NCBI GenBank assembly: GCA_964030475.1
Contig: CAXIPT010000002.1
Coordinates: 14,843,095-14,907,094, forward strand
Source: Tethya wilhelma
Taxonomy: Eukaryota; Porifera; Demospongiae; Tethyida; Tethyidae
DNA: 64,000 bases
Direction: 5' to 3'
Of this stretch, positions 51,801 through 61,578 are shown one piece after another. Position 1 is the first letter of the stretch. Every line of letters begins with the position of its first letter. The notes under the pieces are model-generated. The model did not search any database and was not told the DNA's origin. It saw nothing but the letters and a program-made list of their open reading frames with translations. A program made the translations under genes and the position numbers.

Positions 51801-54137
51801 TAGCCATTCCCACAAGTACACTGAAATGAACCAATAGTATTGGTGCAAACTTGTGCACAGCCTCCATTGTTTGAAGAGCACTCATTGATATCTGTAAAGA
51901 ATCAAAGAAGTATAATTAGAGTTACTTGTTAGATTATTTGTATGTGTGTGGTTTGAACACTAAGCTAACCCGCATAATGCTGTAATTATATTATATTCAT
52001 GTACAAACTATTACAGCAGAGAGCCTGGAAACAAGAGGTAATTTTGACTTCTTTTGCAACCATAAACACTTAAGAGCAAGAATTAGGAGTTCTAGAAAAT
52101 ACTAATGATTTCTGTTATTCATTTGACTTTCTACAACATGCCCAAGATCCCTACTGTAAGATTTACATCAAACAATATTCCAGGGGATCATATTAATACA
52201 AGACATTGCACATTTGTAGCCATACCATTGCATCCTCTCTGGTCAGAAGCCAGGGTGTAGCCATTCCCACAGGTACACTGAAATGAGCCAGCCGTATTGG
52301 TGCAACCTTGTGCACAGCCTCCATTGCTTGAAGAACACTCATTGATATCTGAAAAGAGTGAGGTTTACAAAACTATCAGTAAATCTTGAAATGTGTACAC
52401 TTGTGAAGATTGTTATGTGTATATGCATGTGTGGGTGGGTGATTCAGTGGGGTTACAGATTATGATGCTACATAATTTTGTTATAATTGATTTTGCCATA
52501 CATTAATATTAATTTGCTATAGATTATGATGTTTCTTGACTGTAAGTGTAATGTGTCACTGCATGCACATCATGACTCCCAAGAACAATTTTAAGCTGTT
52601 AAAAGTCATGAACATATTTCCCACCCCTTGGTGGAGGCTGGAGTATACAGTCTAACATCCATGGGCAACATTCACTCAACTATTTAACTTGTAGTGACAC
52701 AATTTAATTCTATACCATTGCATCCTCTCTGGTTAGAAGCCAGGGTGTAGCCATTCCTACAAGAACACTGAAATGAACCATCTGTATTGGTGCAAACTTG
52801 TTCACAGCCTCCATTGGTTGAAGAACACTCATTGATATCTGTAGAATTATAATAATACTATCATATTGAAGTAAATGGACCAAAAGTATTCAAGACTAAT
52901 ATTTTGGTGAGACGCTAAGGCTATGGCAATACAACAAGTCCAGAGCCTCTTCATTATGAGTACTATGATGGTTGACTGCCTTAATTAGCAGAATATTAGT
53001 CTTCTCAGGACATGTACATTCAAGCATTTCATTAGTTACAGTAATATGTCTAAGCAATTGAGTAACTGATAAAAACTTTTAAACTACACTACACAGAATA
53101 AGTGGGAGGGGCTACCCAAAGGGGCGTAAGAGGTGTGTGCTAACATCAAAATCAAGTGAAAACAAGCACGTAGTACATTGCTGTTGAAAGCTTTAGTACA
53201 CACAGCACAAAAGAACAGGATCCAAGTAAAGTAAAATCTTTTATTTTAACAAGTTTATTCTCCCAAAATAGGTATGACAATGACTGTGTAGCTGCCGCAC
53301 CTATGCCACTGGCCATGTACAATAATTCCCTAAAAGCATTAGCCGCTAAATCAAAGTTTTGTAGATATATTTAATGGGTTCGCTACTATACAAGCAAATG
53401 CAGAAGTACCAATGCTATGTCATATAAACCTGACTCCAGTTTCATCAGATAATGTTCTTGGGCACAAGGCTACACACATGTACACTCTTAGCCTCGTTCC
53501 CAGGCTCCTCCTTCCTTATTATCGAAGAAAATATTTGCGAAGGAGGAGCCTGGGAACGAGGCTAGTACACTCTTAGGTGTCATACCATTGCATCCTCTCT
53601 GGTCAGAAGCCAGGGTGTAGCCATTCCTACAAGAACACTGAAATGAACCAATAGTATTGGTGCAAACTTGTGCACAGCCTCCATTGTTTGAAGAGCACTC
53701 ATTGATATCTGTAAAGAAAATGAAGGTAAAAATAAGATAACCTAACTGTGCAGCTATGATTGTGTGAGTATACACATTGGAGGGTGCACTTCATCTGCAA
53801 CTGTTGCCAAAATTTTGACATACCGTATAGCCGGAAATATTGATGGTCAAAAAATTTGACGGTTTGCTTCGCATAACATAAAACTAAAAATTTAATATTG
53901 ACGAATTTAAACTTGACGATTTGCACGTGAGCATAATACATTCATATACGGCGCCCAAAATATTGGCAGATTTAAATTTACGATTTGGACTTTGACCGTC
54001 AAACCATCAAATTAAAACCCCCGTCAATATTTCCGGCTATACGGTAATTCAGACTATAATGCATTGTCATTCATGTAAAATTAATCATTGTGTATTTCTC
54101 AATGCCTGAAATCTTCAAAAATAGATGGAACACATGT

Positions 54138-54188
<51 letters not shown>

Positions 54189-54751
54189 ATAACCTGGTCT
54201 TACTGTTGCTCATGTGCAGCTATAGTTGCTAATAGATTCAGTTTGAGTGGTCAAAGACAAACCATATCTACCAGATGTCACTATGTGATAATTTAAATCA
54301 ACCAATCTCATGAAATTAATTGCCCCCTATACTAAAATTAATGGTGACAAAGTTCCTCTAAGAGCCATACCATTGCATCCTCTCTGGTCAGAAGCCAGGG
54401 TGTAGCCATTCCTACAAGAACACTGAAATGAACCAGCCATATTGGTGCAAATTTGTTGACAGCCTCCATTGTTTGAAGAGCACTCATTGATATCTGAAAA
54501 GGATTACAAAACTGATGAATTAGTGTGTGCAAGTATGCTCATGCGTATATTTACAAGTAAAAGTAGGCTAGTAGCAAGAAATTTAAATATATGTATGTCA
54601 GATCGATTATTCATTTACATCTCACCATTGCAATTCCTTCCATTGCTATTAAGAACATATCCACTGTTACACTCACATATAAAAGAACCATCAGTGTTTA
54701 TACAGGTATGCTCACATCCTCCATTGTTAGATAAACATTCGTTTATATCAC
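48808..54751 (-). CDS. Membrane protein with 13 EGF-like domains and Pro-rich tail, 5' exon not found
   Basis: Fifteen exons seen: 54751-54626, 54493-54371, 53708-53586, 52838-52716, 52348-52226, 51891-51769, 51331-51209, 50995-50873, 50808-50686, 50619-50497, 50417-50292, 50218-50096, 50029-49904, 49838-49056, 48968-48808. The first thirteen are 123 or 126 nt, all phase 1-1, and each encodes one six-Cys EGF domain, mostly starting DINEC or DxxEC as in calcium-binding EGF modules. The next exon carries a Gly/Val-rich membrane helix ([20 protein letters not shown]), a basic stop-transfer (TKRKNN) and a long proline-rich tail; the last ends VPPRK. At least 849 residues are present. No signal-peptide exon is visible upstream; a single N and a degenerate transposon lie there. 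A cell-surface adhesion or receptor role is inferred. Confidence 0.85.
53491..53564. repeat. GCCTCGTTCCCAGG element, compact form, with target-site duplication
   Basis: A 74-bp near-perfect palindrome with the same arms as 7687-7903. The 11-base direct repeat GTACACTCTTA is present immediately on both sides (53480-53490 and 53565-53575), the mark of a transposition event into this EGF-gene intron. Confidence 0.85.
53821..54046. repeat. Full-length MITE, TACCGTATAGCCGG subfamily, in EGF-gene intron
   Basis: TACCGTATAGCCGGAAATAT at the left and its inverse ending CCGGCTATACGGTA at the right. The interior carries the shared CATAATACATTCATATACGG core. It is the most complete copy of this subfamily in the window. 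Confidence 0.85.
54138..54184. repeat. (CA)n microsatellite
   Basis: About 23 uninterrupted CA units in the intron between the second and third visible EGF exons. Confidence 0.95.
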
Positions 54752-56069
54752 CTAAGAATGTGGAAACAGTTAGCAGCTTTTAATTATTATTTCATATGAG
54801 TTCATAGTACACATGTGATTCCTGAGAAAGGGATTGATTGGATCATTTTACTGATCGGTTGTGTGTTATAACCTCTTTCTCCCAGTTTTGTTTGGAGTTG
54901 GTTGCATCTAGCATGGTACTTGTGTGGTTCAGAGTTCTTTTGTGGTGGAGAATTTCTCCTTTTGCTACNGCGCTAATGGGCCATCCGTGCCATTCCTGTG
55001 TACCCGTACTGGGAATACTGGGAATGATTCAGTGGAACCTCTCATAACGGCCCCTCCCACAAGCGGCCAACCTCCGTGTAACGACCGCAGGCTCTGGCAC
55101 CGATTGAAAACGCCATACATCTAGTACTTAAGCAACCTCCCACGAGCGGCCGCTTCTTGATTCTGACCAGCAGCGCCGCCAAACTGCATGCTCCCAACAG
55201 ATCGATTCTTTGCAAAACTGTCTCTCAAAACGGCGCAAGCAGGAAACCACACCTATTTAAATTTTCTATCTTATTGTATAATTAGAAAAGTAAAATTGAT
55301 GTTTTGCACTCGTGCTGTAAGATCTTGAGTTAGGCTACTAGTTGCTCAATGCTGCAACTTGTCTACTTAGGGTTTATGGCTGTCGAGAGAGTACATCCAA
55401 GGTATTTCCAGTGTACTACCACCTCTTCTGCTCACCTTTGGACCACTGAACCACCCTGGAAGTTTCAAGTCACAGTTTAATACTCAAACCATGACATGAC
55501 CCTTTATTAAAAGGAGCTATTAAAGCACATCAATGAGGAAAGGGTATATACCCCAGAATAACTTCTTTCCAAAAAATGAAGCAGCTATTGCCTATAGTGT
55601 ATACGTCATGGCTCAGCAACTCAGTACAGTGATGCTTTCCAAGTACTCAAATTGCTCTGGATCATTTTCTTAGCTGAACCTTGTTCTTGTGATGCACATG
55701 TATACTCTTTGACATAATTCCTGTATGTTAAACGACGAACCTCCCACCAGAGGCCAACCTCCGAATAAAGGCCAAAAGCCTCGCTCCCAAAGTGGCCTTT
55801 ATTAGGAGGTTTGACTGTATTGTCTCTCTGAGTACGCCAGCACAAATGTGTAATATATTTTTTAGGTGAAACATTTCCTTTCTTGTTAATACCAATGTGT
55901 CTCAGACTTACTGTCCTTTCCCAGGATTAACCTCTGTGTTCTGCCATAGATTAAGTATTGTGACCACATCAAACAAATTGTACTTCTGTGGCTCACATGA
56001 CTTCAACTAGACTTCAACTACATGCCTGCCGTGAGATATATACACTAATGTAACACTCACAATACTTAC
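54752..56069. other. Unresolved stretch between EGF array and AMN1-like gene
   Basis: This stretch should hold the 5' exon(s) of the EGF gene and the 3' exon(s) of the AMN1-like gene, both minus strand, but I identify neither with confidence. A single N is at 54969. After it comes a copy of the GCGCTAATGGGCCATC end of a dispersed repeat and then a degenerate pogo-like element. One weak terminal exon candidate on the minus strand near 55990-55915 gives no recognisable repeat motif. Assembly error or true gene decay are both possible. Confidence 0.5.
55026..55830. mobile_element. Degenerate pogo/Tigger-like element or MITE
   Basis: The left end reads CAGTGGAACCTCTCATAACG, and the right end, reverse-complemented, reads CAGTCAAACCTCCTAATAAA. 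CAGTNNAACCTC-type ends are typical of pogo/Tigger DNA transposons. Inside both ends are repeated 'CGGCC..ACCTCCG' blocks. I find no transposase ORF, so it is non-autonomous or decayed. Confidence 0.5.
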
Positions 56070-58259
56070 TTTGAAAGATTTTTACAATGCTTTGCAAGAG
56101 CAGAAGTGCTTGCAGAAGTGATAAGATTCATATCACTTAACTCCAATTCTACCTGCAGAAAGTACACTGAGTGAATGAATCATCAATAGTCTACCAGCAT
56201 TATTTCTTACTAGTTTGTCATTTAGATGTTCTGCTACTTGCATAATTGCAAGGTCTGTAACTTTGTGCAGCTCGCTCAGGTTTAATAAAGAGATATTTGG
56301 GCAATTTTGCACCAGGCCTATGATGGAACTATCAGTGACACTTGTGCTCTCTTCAAAATTGACTGATTTCAAGCTTCTAGATACACATTCTCTTAATCCT
56401 GCTCCGGTAAACTGTTTTAGTTTGGTTAGTGTCAATTCCTCCACAGTTTTCCAAATAAGCACAAGGGAAGCTATTCCTTTATCTGGAACAGAAGTAGAAA
56501 TATAGATCTTATCTTGCAATAATTACCATAATTATAGCTCCAAATTTTCGCGGTATAATATTTTTGTGATTTGCCTGTATACCACGAAAACTTTCTCCAT
56601 GAAAATTTAGAAAAATGTATATTGGCAATATAATTTCAGAGATTGTGATTCACGAAAATTAGCTCAAAATGGCAAAGAAAGACTTTTCAGGAACTTTTTG
56701 AACCACGAAAATTTGGAGCTATACGGTATAAAATATTATGTACCAGATTAATTTGGGGGAGCATGCTTCTACCTACTGTATAGGTAGAAGTTTTCAAGGA
56801 GTATAAATTTCATGGTTTTGGTGCATTACTAGTGATTCACTAAATTTTTATTCCCGAAAAATTCAGGATCGTATTGCAATAATGTGGCGGGGCTGCTCAA
56901 TCCTTGAAAATAAAATAGCAAAAATAGTTTTGTAAACACCTTTCTTCAAAAATTTCACTCCCTGAAAAAATTTCTAGCTATGGTATCATTATAGGAAAGC
57001 AGTCAGTTCAACACTACACTGTGTTACGTAGTGCAGCACAATAGATCTGCCACCTATCTCTAAGCCTGCCATGTATCATGACTAGTCTAGCTGGCCACAC
57101 TCTTTGTACAGGAAGAAAGAGTCGGGGACATCCCTATACCAACTTATAACCAATCAGGTTGTAGTGTGGTTAATAGTAAAAACTGATTATAAATGGCTCT
57201 TCAGGCAGAGCTGCTCGTTTCTCTCTCCTGTTTAGAGCTTAAACTTGAGCAACGAGATGTCAACAATAGGAATGCCTTTGTAATTAGCGGAGATACTACT
57301 TGTTCCAACAGTCCATCACAGCAATCTCACATCAACGTCAGCATCTGCATGAGCAGTCTAGCCAAGATCTCCAACACAGAAGTATAGTGTGCATAGCATG
57401 CACTATAATAGGAAACATGAATATCCTTATGTACAGATATACTAATGTCTATGAATAGTGTATACTGCTTGCTATTCTCTGCTCCAATGCCTGTGAGCAC
57501 TAGTAGCTCAGTGGTAATAGCAATTGACCAGAGTTCAAAAGACTTATATTCGATAATTTTTCATGGGACTCTATAATTATATGCAATAAAATTACATTCT
57601 ACTATTAAAATTAATCGGTAAAGATTCTTAGTATATGGAACGAGGCTCTCCCCAGGCCCAGGCTCTTCCTCCCCGTGCAAACGGTCTGGTAGCCAGACGA
57701 TATTAATTAGGCTGTGGCTAGAGAGCCGGCACCGTAAACTAAAGCTAAATATATTGCAGTCAATGGTGCCACCTCTTTAATGCAGTGCTGGCAAAATCCG
57801 GATACTCTCTATTACGTAACTCTGCTATACAACAGCAATAGGAAAGTATACAGCCTGCCGGCTCTCTAGACACAGTGTATTAATTACGCACGATCAAAAC
57901 TATGGATTTCAGTGCGCATTATCAAGAGTAAATATGCAGACATTGTTTATAAACCTACCAGTAACATTTGGACAGTCATGAATAGTTACAAATTTTGGCT
58001 TGCACCCACTTTTCCCCAGTAGTTCAAGTTTTTTGTCATCAATCTGGGTAGAATAAGAGAGATTTATCCTTTGCAAAGTGTGAGAGAACAGGTTGTATAT
58101 CACGGAAGGTGTGTTCGCAGGCAACAGCTGACCATGCCAGCACATCCTTTCCAGCAACAGTTCTTTATGTCGAAGACTCAAAAAATTGCCCACGCGATTA
58201 TAACTAGCTATATGAAGAGCAATACAAGTCAGACACCTATCCTGAAGGGACTTCGCCAT
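56070..58259 (-). CDS. Leucine-rich-repeat protein, AMN1/FBXL-like, 3' end unresolved
   Basis: Three exons are supported: 58259-57959, 56482-56211 and 56152-56070, with phases 1, 0 and 2. Exon 1 starts at MAKSLQDRCLTCIALHIASY, and its N-terminal helices resemble the segment preceding LRRs in AMN1/FBXL-like proteins. Cysteine-containing LRRs follow: TLQRINLSYSTQIDD, FVTIHDCPNVTDKGIASL, SLKSVNFEESTSVTDSSI, NISLLNLSELHKVTD, VELELSDMNLITSAS. The third exon ends with a good donor (GTAAGT), but no convincing next exon is present, so the C-terminus is missing. Such proteins are substrate-recruiting or mitotic-exit regulators; the function here is uncertain. The start codon is 132 bp from the divergent kelch gene. 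Confidence 0.65.
56524..56728. repeat. MITE, TAGCTCCAAATTTTCG subfamily, in AMN1-like intron
   Basis: Inverted ends ATAGCTCCAAATTTTCGCGG and CGAAAATTTGGAGCTATACG-GTA. Internal CACGAAAA blocks are repeated four times. Confidence 0.75.
56774..56985. repeat. MITE, TACTGTATAGG subfamily, in AMN1-like intron
   Basis: Starts TACTGTATAGGTAGAAGTTT and ends AAAAATTTCTAGCTATGGTA. The 'TTCAAGGAGTATAAATTTC' block is shared with 47000-47195. It lies only 45 bp from the preceding element. Confidence 0.7.
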
Positions 58260-58391
58260 GATCAGACCATGAGACTGGCACAGCAGTCTGGAGCAGTGGA
58301 ACCTGTAGATGACTGATGCTTCCACCGGATGTAGCCTGAAGGAATGTGGTCAGAAAGGAATCCACAAAATTTATGAAGATTCAAAGTCAAG
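58260..58391. promoter_or_regulatory. 132-bp bidirectional promoter, LRR gene / kelch gene
   Basis: The start codons of the minus-strand LRR gene and the plus-strand kelch-like gene are only 132 bp apart. I see no TATA box and no clear known motif. A shared promoter with short 5' UTRs is inferred from the spacing. Confidence 0.5.
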
Positions 58392-61382
58392 ATGGCGGAA
58401 GATTCCTCATCTGTCTTCTGTGAGGAGAATCACTACCAAAACTGCTGTGTGCAAGTTGAGAAGTTGTGGAGAGATAGAACTCTGTGTGACGTGAACTTGA
58501 TCGTCGAAGATAATGATGGGAAACCGAAGGTTTCGATTTCAGCACATAAAGTAATCCTGGCAGCAACTGTCCCCTATTTCAAGGCAATGTTTACGTCTGG
58601 ATTGCAAGAGTCGACCCAACCTGAAGTCAGTTTGACGGGTGTGGATGAGGTTGGCCTAAAAGTAATAATAAAATTTCTTTACACTGGCAAGTTGGAAATA
58701 ACTGAAAGCAATGTGCAGGGTGTGCTTTCGGTATCAGCAATGTTCGATTTGCCAAGTGTAGTAAACGCGTGTGCCAGATTCATGTTGAAGAATCTCTCAC
58801 CATCTAACTGCCTTGGAATTCAAGAGTTTGCAAGGATGTATAACCTCGATGATCTAAATGCCGCCACAAATAAATTTGCCATGAAGAACTTTGCCGATGT
58901 TTCCAAAGCAGATGAGTTTCTCAGTCTGTCTTTGGGTGAAGTAGAGACATACATTCAGAGCGACAAGATTAATGTGAATTCTGAAGAAGATGTCTATGTG
59001 GCTGTCACACGCTGGATTCGACATGACACTGAATCAAGACAACAACATGTCGAGAGGCTCTACAATCACGTTAGATTTCCAATTCTTGAGTTAAATCTCC
59101 TAAAGGCCATTCAGTTGGAGAATACACTCATATCTTCCTGCAATGCTGTGCACATCATGGTTCAAGATGCACTGGAATACCATGAAAATCCAGCTTCCGT
59201 CATCCTTTTTTCAAACCCGAAAAAGACCCAACCTAGAAGTTCAGTAATGGGAGTCATTTGTCTTGTAGGTGGAGCTGGAGATGCTGGAGAGTCACTAAAT
59301 AGTGTGACATTCTTCAATCCACATGAAAATCAGTGGAGGGGTGGTCCCAAGATGATTCAACATCGATCTCGCTTAGCTGTTGTTCTCTTCAAGGGTGAAC
59401 TGTATGCGATAGGAGGAGCTGATATCAATGATTCTTTAGCAACAGTGGAGAAGTACTCGCCAATCACCAATGCTTGGAGTGAGGTTGCATCTCTTAATGA
59501 GCGACGGAGAAGCTGTGCAGCAATAGTAACGAAATTTGGTATCTATGTTCTAGGTGGATACAATGGATCAGTGTTTCTTCACTCAGTAGAGTTGTATAAT
59601 GCCGATCTAGATGAGTGGTCATATCAACCAGCTATGTTAGAAGCAAGAAGTGATTGCTGTGCTGTCTTCTTTGACCAGCGAATTTACGCCATTGGAGGGT
59701 CAAACTCAACTACGCAACTTCGCTCAGTGGAGAGATTTGATCTCATCAATCGCAAGTGGGAGAAAATGGCTGACATGTACGCACCAAGAGCTAATGCAGG
59801 TATGATGTTATTGTTCCAGACTTTCCCACCCACTACCTTAACACTGTATGTATACATATATGCTACAGCTGCAGTACTGTTGGGACAGGAAATCTTTGTT
59901 GCTGGAGGGCAAGCAGACAAGGAGGTGATTAATACTGCTGAAGTGTACATTCTTAATCTAAACCAATGGGAGCAACTTGTTGCCAGAATGGAGGTGCCTC
60001 GGGTTGGACTAGCTATGGTTTCAATGGGCAATCGCATCTATGTTATTGGTAAGCCCTATAAGGTCACTATTTCACTGAAAGCACCAATGGTGCATAACCC
60101 CATGGATGTTATAGCTCTAATATTCATTAGTATCCCTAATGTGCTAAGAATGCTTTCACACATTTCCATCTGTTGGTGTCTGATAACAGTGCTCCTGAGC
60201 GAGTACTATAAGACATACTACCACTTCAGTAGGTACCGTACAGCGAGGAATTTTCATATTGTGGGAATTTTCGTATTTTTCGTATGCCATTTGAATATAC
60301 GAAAGTTGAAACTACAAAAGTATTCTTTTACCGATTTATATTAAATTTTTGAACTATACAAAAAATTATCTGTACTCCTATGGTTGTCACACCATTGAAA
60401 AACCTGACTAGAAGCTTGCAAAATACAGGTAGTTACTGAGTTCTGCTATTTTTAGTGTAGGTACAGTGTATGTAGCATGCATATATGCTGATTTGGTCTT
60501 GCACAAATGATAGTGTGCATTAGCTAGAATTTGGAATCAGTTGATCTCATAGACTCACTCGGAGTCACTCCCAGGCCTCTCACATATATATACATGTATG
60601 ATATTGTTGGAATCCACCAATGTGGTGTGCCATTCTTGAAGACAGACTCATACCAACAAAAGTTGTTAGACATACAATGCAGTGGGAAAGTTTTGCAGGG
60701 TTTAACTTTCACAGTTTTCACGGATCACGATCCATCCGCAAAGTTTTTATCCGCTAAATTCTCTATAACATATATAAGTATGGAGATTGGCAGCTTTTCC
60801 ACGAAAGTTAAAATGCAAAAATGTTTGATGAGAGACATCGACGAAAGTTATACCCCATGAAACTTTCTACTATAATATTTATGGCATTATGTATGAGTGT
60901 TGCACAGCTCATCAACAAATTAAATTAATGTTTGATTTGCGGAATTGACCCATGAAGTTATTGCCTGTGAAGCTTTCCCACTATACCGTATGCTGTAGAT
61001 TGGGCATATTAAATATTCACTGCATTGCACACAAGTGGGTGTGGTTGTCACTTCCTGTTTTGGTGATCACTGTGTCTCTGTATGACATGAAGTGCTATAA
61101 TTCCCATAATTATTAATAAAAACCCTGACTGGTACATTATGAGCTAAAGCTTACACAAGTTTGTTTTTAAGAATTAGAGTAACTATATCTGAGGTCAAAG
61201 GTTACAACATTTGGTATAATTTGGCTATTGTAGGTGGTTCTAATGGATCAGAGTATTTGAGTTCTGTGGAGTGTTATGACCCCTCTAAGCTGACCTGGGA
61301 ACCTGTCACTAAACTACCCACAGCAAGATTTGGAGCAGCAGCTGTCGCCCTCTCTAAGAGAGACAACATAGCACCAGAGTGA
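58392..61382 (+). CDS. Kelch-like BTB-BACK-Kelch protein (CUL3 adaptor)
   Basis: Three exons: 58392-59799, 59869-60048 and 61234-61382, 578 codons. BTB at about 31-137 (CDVNLIVEDN, AHKVILAATVPYFKAMFTSG), BACK at about 142-243 (NCLGIQEFARMYNLDDL, VTRWIRHD), then six kelch blades, each with the GG doublet and Tyr/Trp spacing (LVGGAGDAGES, AIGGADIND, VLGGYNGS, AIGGSNST, VAGGQADK, and IGGSNGSEY split across intron 2). The family recruits substrates to Cullin-3 ubiquitin ligases. It resembles the KLHL3/20/18 group, but I cannot choose one. Intron 1 is 69 nt, in frame and stop-free, so retention would add 23 residues inside a blade. Confidence 0.92.
60049..61233 (+). other. Kelch gene intron 2 with inverted-repeat elements
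   Basis: About 1.2 kb without coding sequence. It contains a one-sided TACCGTACAG fragment (60234 onward) and a larger element at about 60675-60990 whose ends read AGTGGGAAAG and CTTTCCCACTATACCGTA, with several internal CGGATC/GTTTTCACGG blocks. Confidence 0.6.
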
Positions 61383-61467
61383 ATTACAGTATGTAGTACA
61401 CATTAATTTCAATTATTGCAAAATCGTTAGTTTTGTATTATATATTTACCTAGAAACTTTACCAAGT

Positions 61468-61481
61468 AATAAATATTTATT
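61468..61481. terminator. Palindromic AATAAATATTTATT, poly(A) signal on both strands
   Basis: The 14-bp perfect palindrome gives AATAAA on the plus strand (61468-61473), 86 bp after the kelch stop. It also gives AATAAA on the minus strand (61481-61476), 98 bp after the stop of the convergent dehydrogenase gene. Use by both genes is inferred from position. Confidence 0.65.
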
Positions 61482-61578
61482 TACAAAATTATAACAACAC
61501 AACCTGAGCAATCAGTATAAAATTAATTCCTCTATAGTTTAATAATTATGTCATGCCACATGCTCCACGGCTGTCACC

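Larger units (their letters stand above)
51769..54493 (-). repeat. Five near-identical EGF exons (recent tandem duplication)
   Basis: The exons at 54493-54371, 53708-53586, 52838-52716, 52348-52226 and 51891-51769 are all 123 nt and nearly identical, each with GYTLAS and QRGCN. They differ by only a few substitutions (for example CSCRNG against CTCGNG). The flanking introns differ much more. This points to recent exon duplication or continuing gene conversion. Confidence 0.85.

Noticed and set aside
55915..55990. Candidate terminal exon of the AMN1-like gene on the minus strand
   Set aside because: It can be reached in phase but gives no leucine-rich pattern, and alternative frames are equally open.
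57490..57560. tRNA-like stretch with TAGCTCAGTGGTA (A-box-like) and TATTCGATAA
   Set aside because: No full cloverleaf or proper B-box; at most a tRNA-derived SINE fragment. A similar A-box-like stretch at 6671 is equally incomplete.
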